64,000 bases of DNA from Rhizobium sp. CB3090 (GTDB lineage Bacteria; Pseudomonadota; Alphaproteobacteria; Rhizobiales; Rhizobiaceae), in contig NZ_CP121662.1 in assembly GCF_029714285.1 (NCBI RefSeq), positions 2,728,001-2,792,000 of the forward strand, given 5' to 3'. Every line of letters begins with the position of its first letter. Positions within the stretch are counted from its first letter, which is position 1. The notes beneath the pieces are model-generated. The model did not search any database, had not been told where the DNA came from, and worked only from the letters and a program-made list of their open reading frames with translations. The position numbers and the translations under genes are program-made. Below are positions 44,505-53,867 of this stretch, piece by piece.

Positions 44505-45344
44505 ATGAGCGCGATCGGAAGAGCAATATGGTTCATCGAAAGCCACTTCTCGTCTGATATCTCGCTGGACGAGATTGCCGATACGGCTGGCCTGTCGCGC
44601 TATCATCTATCGCGCGTCTTCGGGCTCACCACCGGTCATTCGATCAGCGGCTACATCAGGGGCCGGCGCCTCAGCGGCGCTGCTCTTGCGCTGATCAACA
44701 GCTCATCGACCATTCTCGAGGTTGCCCTCGAGGCGGGCTACGGCTCGCACGAGGCTTTCACCCGTGCCTTCCGCGAGCAGTTCGGCATGACGCCGGATAG
44801 TTTGCGCAAACAGGGGCACGCCCGAAACCTTGTTTTGCTGGAGCCGATCAGAATGGACGACACCCGCCTTCCCAAACTCGACGCGCCGCGTTTCGAGACC
44901 CGCCCCGCAATGTTGCTTGCCGGCCTTGCGGAAACCTATGCCTATGAAGCCACGCAAGGGATTCCCTCGCTCTGGCAGAAATTCAACCAGCATTTCGGCC
45001 ATATTCCCGGGCAAGTGGGCAATGTCGCCTATGGCGTCTGCACCCAGACCGAAGACGAAAGCGAAACCTTCCGCTATATGTCCGCCGCCGAAGTCACCGC
45101 GGCCGACGATCTGCCGCAAGGGTTTACGACCCTAAGACTGCCGCAGCAGCGCTATGCCGTCTTTACCCATCGCGGCCACGTTTCCGGCATCTCCGCGACC
45201 GTGCATCAGATCTTCGGTGACTGGCTGCCGCAATCCGGCCACCAGCATGCCGGCCTGCTCGATACGATGGAGCGTTACGACGATCGTTTCGATTCCCGTA
45301 CCGGCATGGGCGTGACGGAGATCTGGATTCCGCTGAAGGCATAG
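44505..45344 (+). CDS. AraC-family regulator with GyrI-like effector domain (Rob-like)
   Basis: The 279-residue protein has two AraC helix-turn-helix motifs at the N terminus (SLDEIADTAGLSRYHLSRVF and ILEVALEAGYGSHEAFTRAF, ending FGMTPDSLRKQG at about 105) and a GyrI-like small-molecule-binding domain after residue 120 (RFETRPAMLLAGLAETY). This is the arrangement of E. coli Rob and SoxS-like drug sensors. It follows the tetR gene by 105 bases, so it may belong to the same drug-response locus. Confidence 0.9.
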   Translation: MSAIGRAIWFIESHFSSDISLDEIADTAGLSRYHLSRVFGLTTGHSISGYIRGRRLSGAALALINSSSTILEVALEAGYGSHEAFTRAFREQFGMTPDSLRKQGHARNLVLLEPIRMDDTRLPKLDAPRFETRPAMLLAGLAETYAYEATQGIPSLWQKFNQHFGHIPGQVGNVAYGVCTQTEDESETFRYMSAAEVTAADDLPQGFTTLRLPQQRYAVFTHRGHVSGISATVHQIFGDWLPQSGHQHAGLLDTMERYDDRFDSRTGMGVTEIWIPLKA

Positions 45345-45365
45345 AAATATGCGCGCCGCCCGCGA

Positions 45366-45468
45366 AAAGAATGGCGGCGCTTGTACCTGCGATTTCGCTC
45401 CTTACATAAACGACCGTTATGAAGGAGCCGGCGCCGGGGGTCAGTGTCGGCAGAGGCTGACCAGAGGA
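45366..45468 (+). promoter_or_regulatory. Structured 5' leader of the TerC gene
   Basis: Between the AraC stop and TerC ATG there are two clear hairpins: GCTCCTT with AAGGAGC (about 45398-45429, with an inner ATAA/TTAT) enclosed by GGCGC/GCGCC, and GGTCAG with CTGACC (about 45439-45463). TerC genes in other bacteria are often manganese-riboswitch controlled (yybP-ykoY), but I do not see that motif's conserved core, so this is only a candidate regulatory leader. Confidence 0.4.
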
Positions 45469-45479
45469 AAAATTCATTG

Positions 45480-46223
45480 ATGAACTTTGTTGGTTTGGTG
45501 CAGGATCCGAGTGCATGGATCGCGCTTGTCACACTCGTCATCATGGAGGTGGTCCTTGGTATCGACAACCTCATCTTCATCTCGATCCTGACCAACAAGC
45601 TGCCGGCCGAACATCGGCAAAAAGCACGCCGGATCGGCATCGGCCTCGCCTTGATCATGCGCCTTGCCCTGCTTGGCACCGTCGCCTGGATTGTGCAGCT
45701 CACGGAACCGGTCTTCGAAGTCTTCGGTCAGGGCTTCTCCTGGAAGGATATGATCCTGATCGGCGGTGGCCTGTTCCTGGTCTGGAAGGCGACCAAAGAA
45801 ATCCATCACAATGTCGATCCTGCAGAGCATGGCGAGGATTTCATCGCCAAATCGACCACGACCGGCTTTGCCTCGGCAATCGGCCAGATCCTGTTGCTCG
45901 ATCTCGTCTTTTCGATCGACAGCATCATCACGGCCGTCGGCATGACGCCGCATCTGCCGATCATGTTCATCGCCGTCATTGCCGCAGTCACCGTCATGCT
46001 GGTGGCCGCGACGCCGCTTGCCAACTTCATTGAGAAGAACCCGACCATCGTCATGCTGGCGCTCGCCTTCCTGCTAATGATCGGCACGACGCTGATCGCC
46101 GAAGGCATGGGCTTCCATGTTCCGAAGGGCTACGTCTACGCCGCCATGGCCTTCTCGGCGGTCGTCGAGGTGCTCAACATGCTGGCGCGGAACCGGCGAA
46201 AAAAGGCGGCCGGCGGGCACTGA
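45480..46223 (+). CDS. TerC-family membrane protein (Alx/YgdQ type)
   Basis: The chosen ATG at 45480 follows AGAGG and gives 247 residues; a GTG 36 bases upstream lies in a hairpin. Seven or so helices carry the family residues, [20 protein letters not shown] near residue 20 and [20 protein letters not shown] near residue 142, each with an Asp in the membrane. TerC proteins are linked to manganese export and metallation of secreted enzymes, and some to tellurite resistance. A structured leader precedes it. Confidence 0.9.
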   Translation: MNFVGLVQDPSAWIALVTLVIMEVVLGIDNLIFISILTNKLPAEHRQKARRIGIGLALIMRLALLGTVAWIVQLTEPVFEVFGQGFSWKDMILIGGGLFLVWKATKEIHHNVDPAEHGEDFIAKSTTTGFASAIGQILLLDLVFSIDSIITAVGMTPHLPIMFIAVIAAVTVMLVAATPLANFIEKNPTIVMLALAFLLMIGTTLIAEGMGFHVPKGYVYAAMAFSAVVEVLNMLARNRRKKAAGGH

Positions 46224-46402
46224 AGACGTGCGCCATCCGTCACCATGTCTATGGCTGGATGGGCCTATCGCCGGCGGGCGTTATATCGAGGGAACTTTGC
46301 GGCGAACGCCGCATTGATTCACCTCGGTGATATCTATCGGCAAAAGCTGGCGGCCACGATCCGATCTCGGGTCCTCCTCGGCAACAACATCATCGGAGCG
46401 GC

Positions 46403-48175
46403 ATGTCCACTCAGCAAGCACTTGCATTTGGTGTTATTGCCCTGATGATGGCGGCCTTCATCTGGGGCAGGATCCGTTACGATATTGTCGCGTGTTCGGT
46501 GCTCGTCCTTGCCGTCGCGCTCGGCCTTGTCCCTGCGGAAAACGCTTTCTCCGGCTTCAGCGATGATATCGTCATTATCGTCGGCAGTGCGCTGGTGGTC
46601 AGCGCCGGAGTCGCGCGATCCGGCATAATCGATTCAGCCATCAGACGCTTCTTTCCTAAGCTTGAATCCCCTCATATGCAGCTCGCGCTGCTGACTCTCG
46701 TGGTCGCCCTGCTTTCAGCTTTCATCAAGAACATTGGCGCGTTGGCGATCATGATGCCGGTTGCCTTTCAGTTTTCGAAAAAAGCGGGCGTTTCGCCCTC
46801 GCGCTACCTGATGCCGATGAGCTTCGCCGCGCTTCTCGGCGGCTTGATGACGCAAATCGGCACTTCACCGAACATCGTGGTATCGCGGCTTCGGCAGGAA
46901 ATTAACGGAACATCCTTCTCTATGTTCGACTTCACGCCGACAGGCGCGCTTCTGACCTTCGTCGGTGTTCTCTTCCTGATTTTCTTCCATCGCCTCGTGC
47001 CCGAACGCAGCAAGCAAAATCCTACCTTGGAAGACGCACTGGACATCAAAGCCTATTTCTCCGAAGCGACGGTGCCCAAGGGTTCAGGTGCCGTCGGCAA
47101 AACTCTGCACGAAGTTCTCCGCAGCGGAGATGGAGAGGTTGTAGCGACCGCGATCTTGCGCGGTGACCTGCGTCTTTCACCGGTCCCCGACGTCGTGCTC
47201 CAGGCAGAGGACACTATCCTGCTGGAAGGCGGCCCAAAGGCCCTGGATCTCGTTGTCTCCGGCGCCAGCTTGAAGCTTTCCGGCAAGCCGATGACCGAGG
47301 TGCATGAGGAGAACGAGGACATTATCGCGGTTGAGGCCGTCATCGCGCAGGATTCCAGCTTGGACGGCGTATCGGCCCGCGATCTTTCGCTGTTCCACAC
47401 TCGCGGTATCAACCTGCTGGCGGTCAGCCGCAAGGACGAGCGCCTCGGGGAAAGGCTCGCCGGCATCTCGTTGCAGGCAGGCGACGTCGTGGTCCTGCAG
47501 GGCAGCCGCAAAGCCATGCCAGCCTTCTTGCAGGAAAATGGTTGTCTGCCACTAGCCGAACGGGAGATCATGCTCGGAACGAGACGGCGTGCCTATATAC
47601 CGCTTCTGATCCTGGTCGCAGCCATGGGGACGACTGCCACCGGCCTGGCTCCAGTATCGGTTGGTTTCTTTGCCGCGGCTCTCGCCATGCTGCTTTTTAG
47701 GGTCATTCCATTGGCCGACGTCTACAAAGCCGTCGACGGGCCGATCCTTGTCATGCTTGCGGCATTGATCCCTGTCTCGGATACGCTTCGCACAACTGAC
47801 GGTAGCGAACTGATTGCCCACTGGCTTGGACATTTCGCCACTCAGTTGCCACCCTATGGCGCGCTTGCCCTGATCCTCGTCACTGCCATGGCGGTGACGC
47901 CCTTTCTCAACAACGCTGCCACGGTGTTGGTCATGGCGCCGATCACCATCAGCTTTGCCCAGACGCTGGGCTACCGCCCGGAGGCGTTTCTGATGGCGGT
48001 TGCCATCGGCGCCGGTTGCGATTTCCTCACGCCGATCGGCCATCAGTGCAACACGCTGGTGATGGGACCCGGCGGCTATAAATTCAGCGATTATCCGCGT
48101 CTCGGACTGCCGCTGTCGTTCATCATCATCCTCGTCAGCGTGCCGGCCCTGCTTTATATCTGGCCAGTCGGCTGA
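46403..48175 (+). CDS. SLC13/DASS-type permease with two TrkA-C (RCK_C) domains
   Basis: The 590-residue membrane protein has an N-terminal and a C-terminal carrier half (FIKNIGALAIMMPVAFQFSK with LMTQIGTSPNIVVSRLRQ; then TPFLNNAATVLVMAPITISF with CDFLTPIGHQCNTLVMG). Between them, about residues 215-385, are two regulatory TrkA-C domains (VVLQAEDTILLEGGPKALDL and ISLQAGDVVVLQGSRKAM). This is a known family of sodium-dependent anion carriers for sulfate, dicarboxylates or similar. The substrate cannot be told. GGAG precedes the ATG. Confidence 0.9.
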   Translation: MSTQQALAFGVIALMMAAFIWGRIRYDIVACSVLVLAVALGLVPAENAFSGFSDDIVIIVGSALVVSAGVARSGIIDSAIRRFFPKLESPHMQLALLTLVVALLSAFIKNIGALAIMMPVAFQFSKKAGVSPSRYLMPMSFAALLGGLMTQIGTSPNIVVSRLRQEINGTSFSMFDFTPTGALLTFVGVLFLIFFHRLVPERSKQNPTLEDALDIKAYFSEATVPKGSGAVGKTLHEVLRSGDGEVVATAILRGDLRLSPVPDVVLQAEDTILLEGGPKALDLVVSGASLKLSGKPMTEVHEENEDIIAVEAVIAQDSSLDGVSARDLSLFHTRGINLLAVSRKDERLGERLAGISLQAGDVVVLQGSRKAMPAFLQENGCLPLAEREIMLGTRRRAYIPLLILVAAMGTTATGLAPVSVGFFAAALAMLLFRVIPLADVYKAVDGPILVMLAALIPVSDTLRTTDGSELIAHWLGHFATQLPPYGALALILVTAMAVTPFLNNAATVLVMAPITISFAQTLGYRPEAFLMAVAIGAGCDFLTPIGHQCNTLVMGPGGYKFSDYPRLGLPLSFIIILVSVPALLYIWPVG

Positions 48176-48350
48176 GCAGTTTCCCTTGACGTTACCCGTT
48201 GAATATGGCCTAAGGCCTGCCAAACGGAAAACGCGGGATTGAAGCGGCAAGACGCCCTTTTCCGGCCGGTTTCCTGATCCAGATAAACATCTCCAGCCGG
48301 GCAGCGCTTATCCCAAGCAGCGGCCTGGCTTTTTCTGACGGGCAAACAAG

Positions 48351-49808
48351 ATGACAACATCAGGCGTTCGCGTCCGCATCGCACCCTCCCCGACCGGCGA
48401 GCCGCATGTCGGCACTGCCTACATCGCGCTGTTCAACTATCTCTTCGCCAAGAAGCACGGCGGCGAGTTCATCCTGCGCATCGAAGATACCGACGCGACG
48501 CGCTCGACGCCAGAATTCGAGACCAAGGTGCTCGATGCACTGAAATGGTGCGGCCTGAAATGGTCGGAAGGACCCGACATCGGCGGCCCCTATGGTCCCT
48601 ATCGACAGAGCGACCGCAAGGACATCTACAAGCCCTTCGTGGAGAAGATCGTCGACGCCGGCCATGGCTTTCGCTGTTTCTGCACGCCCGAGCGCCTGGA
48701 AAAGATGCGCGAAGCCCAGCGTGCCGCCGGCCTGCCGCCGAAATATGACGGCCACTGTTTGAACCTTTCGGCAGAGGAAGTCTCCACGCGCGTTGCCGCC
48801 GGCGAGCCGCATGTCGTACGCATGAAGATCCCGACCGAAGGCTCCTGCAAGTTCCATGACGGCGTCTACGGCGATGTGGAAATCCCGTGGGATGCCGTCG
48901 ACATGCAGGTCCTGCTCAAGGCCGACGGCATGCCGACCTATCATATGGCCAACGTTGTCGACGACCATCTGATGAAGATCACCCATGTGGCGCGCGGCGA
49001 GGAATGGCTCGCCTCCGTGCCGAAGCACATTCTGATCTATCAGTATCTCGGCCTCGAACCGCCGCAGTTCATGCACCTGTCGCTGATGCGGAACGCCGAC
49101 AAGTCGAAGCTGTCGAAGCGAAAGAACCCGACGTCGATCTCCTATTACACCGCACTCGGCTATATTCCCGAGGCGCTGATGAACTTCCTCGGTCTGTTCT
49201 TCATCCAGATCGCCGAAGGCGAGGAACTGCTGACCATGGATGAGCTTGCCGGACAGTTCGATCCGGAAAATCTCTCCAAGGCCGGTGCGATTTTCGATAT
49301 CCAGAAGCTCGACTGGCTGAACGGCCGCTGGATACGCGAAAAGCTCTCGGAAGAAGAGTTCCAGCATCGGGTACTCACCTGGGCGATGGAAAACAACCGG
49401 CTGCGGGAAGGCCTGAAGCTGTCGCAGTCGCGCATTTCCAAGCTCGGCGAACTGCCCGATCTGACCGGCTTCCTGTTCAAGTCCGATCTCAACCTCGATC
49501 CCTCCGCTTTCGCCAAGATCAAGTCGACGCCGGAAGAGCTGCTGGAAATCCTGAACACCGTGCAGCCGGACCTCGAAAAGATCCTCGAATGGAATGTCGA
49601 GACGATCGAAGCCGAGTTGCGCGCCATTGCCGACCGCATGGGCAAGAAGCTGAAGGTGGTGGTCGCCCCCCTCTTCGTGGCCGTATCGGGCTCGTCGCGC
49701 TCGCTGCCGCTTTTCGACAGCATGGCGATCCTCGGCCGCTCCGTCGTGCGCCAGCGGCTGAAACTTGCTGCCCAGGCTGTTGCGACCCTCGTCGGCCCGA
49801 AGAACTGA
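48351..49808 (+). CDS. gltX: Glutamyl-tRNA synthetase
   Basis: The 485-residue class I enzyme charges tRNA-Glu. The HIGH-type motif is RIAPSPTGEPHVGTAYIAL near residue 8 and KMSKS is KSKLSKRKNPTSISYY near residue 250. RIEDTDATRS and MPTYHMANVVDDHLM fit bacterial GluRS. The C-terminal helical anticodon-binding domain ends AQAVATLVGPKN. Rhizobia often have two GltX proteins; this one lies 16 bases upstream of lysS. The large open frame on the opposite strand is a shadow. Confidence 0.95.
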   Translation: MTTSGVRVRIAPSPTGEPHVGTAYIALFNYLFAKKHGGEFILRIEDTDATRSTPEFETKVLDALKWCGLKWSEGPDIGGPYGPYRQSDRKDIYKPFVEKIVDAGHGFRCFCTPERLEKMREAQRAAGLPPKYDGHCLNLSAEEVSTRVAAGEPHVVRMKIPTEGSCKFHDGVYGDVEIPWDAVDMQVLLKADGMPTYHMANVVDDHLMKITHVARGEEWLASVPKHILIYQYLGLEPPQFMHLSLMRNADKSKLSKRKNPTSISYYTALGYIPEALMNFLGLFFIQIAEGEELLTMDELAGQFDPENLSKAGAIFDIQKLDWLNGRWIREKLSEEEFQHRVLTWAMENNRLREGLKLSQSRISKLGELPDLTGFLFKSDLNLDPSAFAKIKSTPEELLEILNTVQPDLEKILEWNVETIEAELRAIADRMGKKLKVVVAPLFVAVSGSSRSLPLFDSMAILGRSVVRQRLKLAAQAVATLVGPKN

Positions 49809-49824
49809 ACCGGACGTAAAACCC

Positions 49825-51321
49825 ATGAACGACAAGACCGAAGCATCCGCCCTCTCCTCCGACGCAACGGAAGTCCGCCGCCAGAAGCTGAAGCTGCTGC
49901 GCGAGCAGATCGGCGACGTCTATCCGGCCCACTTCCACCGGACGCTGACCAATGCCGAGCTGGCGGCAAAATACGAGGGCCTGGAGCCGGATACCGAAAC
50001 GGGCGATATCGTCACCGTCGCCGGCCGCGTCTATTCCTCACGCAATTCCGGCATGTTCATGGATATCCATGATGCGTCGGGCAAGATCCAGATCTTCAGC
50101 CACAAGGACGTGACAGGCGAAGAGGCCCGCGCCCTGCTGCCGATGATCGATATCGGCGACATCATCGGCGTGACCGGCGTCGTGCGCCGTACGAAGCGCG
50201 GCGAGCTGACGATCAATGCGCAGCAAATCACCATGCTGACCAAGTCGCTGCTGCCGATGCCGGAAAAGTGGCACGGCCTGTCCGACATCGAGCTGCGCTA
50301 CCGCAAGCGCCATCTCGACATTATGACCAACGAGGAATCGAAACTCCGCTTCCAGCAGCGCAGCCGCATCGTCTCCGGCATCCGCCGCTTCATGGAGACT
50401 GACGGCTTCATGGAAGTCGAGACGCCGATGCTGCATTCGGTCTACGGCGGTGCCACCGCCGAGCCGTTCAAGACACATCACAACACGCTGAAGCTCGACA
50501 TGTATCTGCGCATCGCGCCGGAACTGTTCCTGAAGCGCACGCTGGTTTCGGCTCTTGCCGACAAGGTGTTCGAGATCAACCGCAACTTCCGTAATGAAGG
50601 CGTCTCTACCCGGCACAATCCAGAATTCACCATGATGGAATGCTACTGGGCCTATGCCGACTACGAAGACATGATGGATCTCGTCGAGCGGCTGTTCTCG
50701 ACGCTGGCGATGTCGATCCACGGCACCACCGAATTCGCTTTCGGCGACAAGCAGATCTCCTTCAAAGGTCCGTTCCGCCGCGTGCCGATGCCCGATGCCG
50801 TCAAGGAAGCGACCGGCATCGACTTCCTGGCAATCAAGACCGATGAAGAAGCGCGCGACGCCGCCAAGGCCGCCGGCTTCGCCGTCGAGAAGGATGCCAC
50901 CTGGGGCGAATGCCTCGCCTTCATCTTCGAAGAGAAGGTCGAGGGCACGCTGATCCAGCCGGCACACGTCACGCATTTCCCGAAGGACATCTCGCCCTTC
51001 GCCAAGGAAGTGCCGGGCGAACCGCGCCTCGTGGAACGCTTCGAGACCTATTGCAACACCTGGGAACTCGGCAACGCCTTCTCGGAACTCAACGATCCGG
51101 AAGAGCAGCGCGCCCGCATGGTAGAGCAGCTCGAACAGGCCCATGCCCGCGGCGAGAAGCAGAAGGAACTGGACGAGGAATTCCTCGACGCCATCGATCA
51201 GGGCATGCCCCCTGCCGGCGGTCTCGGCATCGGCGTCGACCGCCTGATCATGCTGCTTACCAACTCCGCATCGATCCGCGACATCATCCTGTTCCCGGCG
51301 CGGCGCAACAAGGCGGACTAA
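49825..51321 (+). CDS. lysS: Lysyl-tRNA synthetase, class II
   Basis: The start at 49825 (MNDKTEASALSSDATEV) gives 498 residues. The N-terminal OB-fold anticodon-binding domain (GDIVTVAGRVYSSRNSGMFMD) is followed by the class II core: motif 1 around MEVETPMLHSVYGGATAEPF, motif 2 EINRNFRNEGVSTRHNPEFT and motif 3 GLGIGVDRLIMLLTN near the end. Many alphaproteobacteria use a class I LysRS, so a class II copy is worth noting but not rare. A terminator follows directly. Confidence 0.94.
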   Translation: MNDKTEASALSSDATEVRRQKLKLLREQIGDVYPAHFHRTLTNAELAAKYEGLEPDTETGDIVTVAGRVYSSRNSGMFMDIHDASGKIQIFSHKDVTGEEARALLPMIDIGDIIGVTGVVRRTKRGELTINAQQITMLTKSLLPMPEKWHGLSDIELRYRKRHLDIMTNEESKLRFQQRSRIVSGIRRFMETDGFMEVETPMLHSVYGGATAEPFKTHHNTLKLDMYLRIAPELFLKRTLVSALADKVFEINRNFRNEGVSTRHNPEFTMMECYWAYADYEDMMDLVERLFSTLAMSIHGTTEFAFGDKQISFKGPFRRVPMPDAVKEATGIDFLAIKTDEEARDAAKAAGFAVEKDATWGECLAFIFEEKVEGTLIQPAHVTHFPKDISPFAKEVPGEPRLVERFETYCNTWELGNAFSELNDPEEQRARMVEQLEQAHARGEKQKELDEEFLDAIDQGMPPAGGLGIGVDRLIMLLTNSASIRDIILFPARRNKAD

Positions 51322-51341
51322 AACAGTTTCGCACAGATGAT

Positions 51342-51372
51342 AGGCCGCGGGTTAAGCCTCCGCGGCCTTTTT
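51342..51372 (+). terminator. Rho-independent terminator after lysS
   Basis: AGGCCGCGG and CCGCGGCCT form a perfect nine-base stem around a nine-base loop, followed by TTTTT. It lies 20 bases past the lysS stop. Confidence 0.9.
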
Positions 51373-51455
51373 CATTGGGCCATTGCTTGCGGATTGCGTA
51401 TAAGTCCCGCCAACGCGCGGCGAATCCTCGCCTCCGGAAACAAGAGGCACGAAAC

Positions 51456-51740
51456 ATGACCGAGAATGAAAACCAGACTGCGGACGCCGATCACGAACAG
51501 CAGCGCCTCGCCGATCTGGCCGAAATCGGCGATGTCGATCTGACGCAATTCGCGCCGGGTACATTCGGTTGCCACGAGGCGATGCATACGACCTCGCTGA
51601 TGCTCGATATGACCGACGATCATCTCCTGCAACACCCAGCCATTCTCGCCAATCCGGAATTCTACCGCCTTGCCGGTGAAGTCCACGAAGCGCTGTTCGC
51701 GCTTTATCAGGCGATCGGCGAGAAACACCTGGCGGATTGA
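51456..51740 (+). CDS. Small acidic protein of unknown function
   Basis: The start ATG at 51456 follows AGAGG and gives 94 residues, MTENENQTADADHEQQRLAD. The protein is acidic and helical with no membrane segment; GTFGCHEAMHTTSLMLDMTDDHLLQHPAIL is the central stretch, in two parts here of conserved look. I do not recognise a family. It follows the lysS terminator, so it has its own promoter. Confidence 0.72.
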   Translation: MTENENQTADADHEQQRLADLAEIGDVDLTQFAPGTFGCHEAMHTTSLMLDMTDDHLLQHPAILANPEFYRLAGEVHEALFALYQAIGEKHLAD

Positions 51741-51780
51741 GGGATTACCTCAGCCCCAGTGAGGCGCGGGACGCCTACCC

Positions 51781-52626
51781 TCAATTCGTGACCGGCGACC
51801 GCCGGTTGCTGGCGCCTGTCATGGTTGGGTCCAGACCGGGCGATGGCGTAGTATCCGGTTGGGTCGCGTCGGCGCCAATGAAGCTGCCGGTATTGTTGCC
51901 CTCAGGCGGGAGATTGGCCCTGGACGCCGGAGGATTCTGTTCTGGCGGCGTCGCGGGCGCTTCCTCTTTCTCCTCGCGGGCGACGGCTTTCTGTTCGGCG
52001 GCTTCGGCGGCTTTCTGTTTGTCCTTCTTGGCGCTGCCTGCCTCGTTCTCGGCCGCCAGCGGATTGTCGCAGTCGCTGTGATCCTTCAGCGCCGCCAGCG
52101 CGTCATCGATATCCTTGGGTAGCATGTTGATCTGTTCACCATAAAACAGACCTTGGGCGCTCGCGCCGCCATTGTAGTAGCGCGCTGTCACCGGCTCCTC
52201 GGCGGCGCCATCGGCAATCTTGTCGGGATGCGGCACATAGACGACATCGGCCCCCAGCGCCCGGCCGCGAATATCGGACCGCAGTGTCGGACCGTTCTTA
52301 TCGAGCACGACGACCTGAACCAGATCCGGTTTTTGCTCGTCATATACCGCTTTGGCAACGCGCAGCGCCGTTCTGACGCGCGTCAGGCCGTCGGTCGGAT
52401 CGGTGCGGATATATTTGCGCACCCATATCCGGTTTTCCTTGCGGATGGTAACGAGATTGACGTCGCTGCATGTCAGGCCATTCGGGGAGGCCGCGGCAAA
52501 ACCCAGAAGCCTGTCTTTGCCGATATAAAGCGCGAAGGCGCCGGAGCAGCCCATCAGCAAGGCCACTCCGCCGATAATGACGACAAGCTTCCGGGATGGC
52601 CGGAAAATGTGCAGCAAGGCGCTCAC
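51781..52626 (-). CDS. Membrane-anchored protein of unknown function with charged C-terminal tail
   Basis: The best start is the GTG at 52626 (GGTGGAG eight bases upstream), giving 281 residues; a GTG at 52650 is possible. One membrane helix near residues 14-36 (LVVIIGGVALLMGCSGAFAL) is followed by an extracytoplasmic domain with a few Cys (LTCSDVNLVTIRKENRIWVR). The last 90 residues are low-complexity, rich in Ala, Glu, Lys and Pro. I recognise no domain. It is convergent with the small acidic gene. Confidence 0.7.
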   Translation of the reverse strand: MSALLHIFRPSRKLVVIIGGVALLMGCSGAFALYIGKDRLLGFAAASPNGLTCSDVNLVTIRKENRIWVRKYIRTDPTDGLTRVRTALRVAKAVYDEQKPDLVQVVVLDKNGPTLRSDIRGRALGADVVYVPHPDKIADGAAEEPVTARYYNGGASAQGLFYGEQINMLPKDIDDALAALKDHSDCDNPLAAENEAGSAKKDKQKAAEAAEQKAVAREEKEEAPATPPEQNPPASRANLPPEGNNTGSFIGADATQPDTTPSPGLDPTMTGASNRRSPVTN

Positions 52627-52820
52627 GCCAACTGCTCCACCATTGAGCACTCCAACGCGACAAAATGATCAACTCTCACGTTAGGGATATCGCGTTTCGG
52701 AATACTTAAAGAAGAGGTGAATCTTGCGCCGCTCGCATTTCCGTTACCAAAAAAGGTCCAAGCCTTTCAAACCGATGCCGGTTCTTGCCTTACACGCCAC
52801 AGCCATGCTCTAACTGAGGC

Positions 52821-53729
52821 ATGGCCTTCACTTTGAGACAGCTTCAATACTTCGTCGCCGTGGCTGAACAGGGCTCCATTACCCGCGCGGCGCAGAACCT
52901 GTCGATCTCCCAATCCTCGGTCACCGAAGCCCTGAAGGAGCTGGAAAGCGACCTTGGCGTCGAGCTTTTCGACCGCCATCCGCGCGGGCTCTCCATCACC
53001 CATAACGGCCACCAGTTCCTGCGTCACGCCACCAAAATCCTCGCGACCGTCTCCGACGCGCGCACCAGTTTTTCCAGCCAGCAGAATGCGGCGGGCGGCA
53101 CGTTGAACATCGGGGTTACCTCACTCGTCGCAGGTTATGTGCTGTCCGATCTCCTGGCGCGCTATCGCCGCGCCTGCCCCGGGGTCGAAGTCAGCGCCAT
53201 CGAGGACAATGGCGGTTATCTCGAACACCTTTTGGTCGGCGGCGAACTCGATGTCGCCGTTATGGTCATTTCCAACCTGCGCGATCGCATGGCGCTGCAG
53301 GCGGAAATCCTTGAGACTTCGCCCTATCGCCTGTGGCTACCCATGGGTCATCCCCTGGTGTCCGCCGATATCATCAGTGTCGCCGACATCACCCGCGAAC
53401 CGCTGATCATGCTGACCATCGACGAGATCGAGGAGAATACCGGCAAGCTGCTGACAGCGCTCGGCGCACGCCCACATGTCGCCTTCCGCACCCGCTCCGT
53501 CGAGGCGGTGCGCAGCTTGGTCGCTACGGGTGCCGGCGTCGCCCTGCTGCCGGACCTCGTCTACCGCCCCTGGTCGCTTGAAGGCGACCGGATCGAAAGC
53601 CGCGACGTCTCCGGCGCGCTGCCGGTCGTACAAGTCGGCATGGTCTGGCGCAAGGGTTCCAGCCTGCCACAGGCAGCCCGCGATTTCGTCGGCATTGCCG
53701 AAGCCATGCGCTCCGGCCGTCAACGGTAA
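52821..53729 (+). CDS. LysR-family regulator of the polyamine operon
   Basis: The 302-residue protein has the LysR helix-turn-helix (FTLRQLQYFVAVAEQGSITR, then SISQSSVTEALKELESDLG) and an effector domain from residue 90. GAGGC lies ahead of the ATG. It is upstream of, and in the same direction as, the binding-protein gene 138 bases away, and a perfect T-N11-A palindrome sits in that gap. This makes it the likely activator of the transport and dehydrogenase genes. Confidence 0.92.
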   Translation: MAFTLRQLQYFVAVAEQGSITRAAQNLSISQSSVTEALKELESDLGVELFDRHPRGLSITHNGHQFLRHATKILATVSDARTSFSSQQNAAGGTLNIGVTSLVAGYVLSDLLARYRRACPGVEVSAIEDNGGYLEHLLVGGELDVAVMVISNLRDRMALQAEILETSPYRLWLPMGHPLVSADIISVADITREPLIMLTIDEIEENTGKLLTALGARPHVAFRTRSVEAVRSLVATGAGVALLPDLVYRPWSLEGDRIESRDVSGALPVVQVGMVWRKGSSLPQAARDFVGIAEAMRSGRQR

Positions 53730-53734
53730 TATCT

Positions 53735-53751
53735 ATCGGAAATTCCGATAT
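53735..53751. promoter_or_regulatory. Candidate LysR binding site upstream of the polyamine operon
   Basis: TATCGGAAATTCCGATA is a perfect 17-base palindrome with a central A. It contains the T-N11-A core (T at 53737, A at 53749) typical of LysR activator sites. It lies 117 bases before the binding-protein ATG and six bases past the LysR stop. Confidence 0.6.
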
Positions 53752-53867
53752 CGCCTTTCTGATAAATGAATTTGCGAATACGGCAAAATAGCGTCACCTT
53801 TTCTCCGGGAACAAAACGCCAGAAACTGGCTCCGAATACCAACTGGCTCAAGAACCGGGAGAGTTTG

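Noticed and set aside
45366..45468. yybP-ykoY manganese riboswitch before TerC
   Set aside because: Gene context suggested it, but the conserved loop sequences of that riboswitch are not found, only generic hairpins.
48360..49835. 491-residue open frame opposite gltX
   Set aside because: It is antisense to a clearly conserved glutamyl-tRNA synthetase. Such frames arise from GC-rich codon bias, and no family pattern is visible in it.
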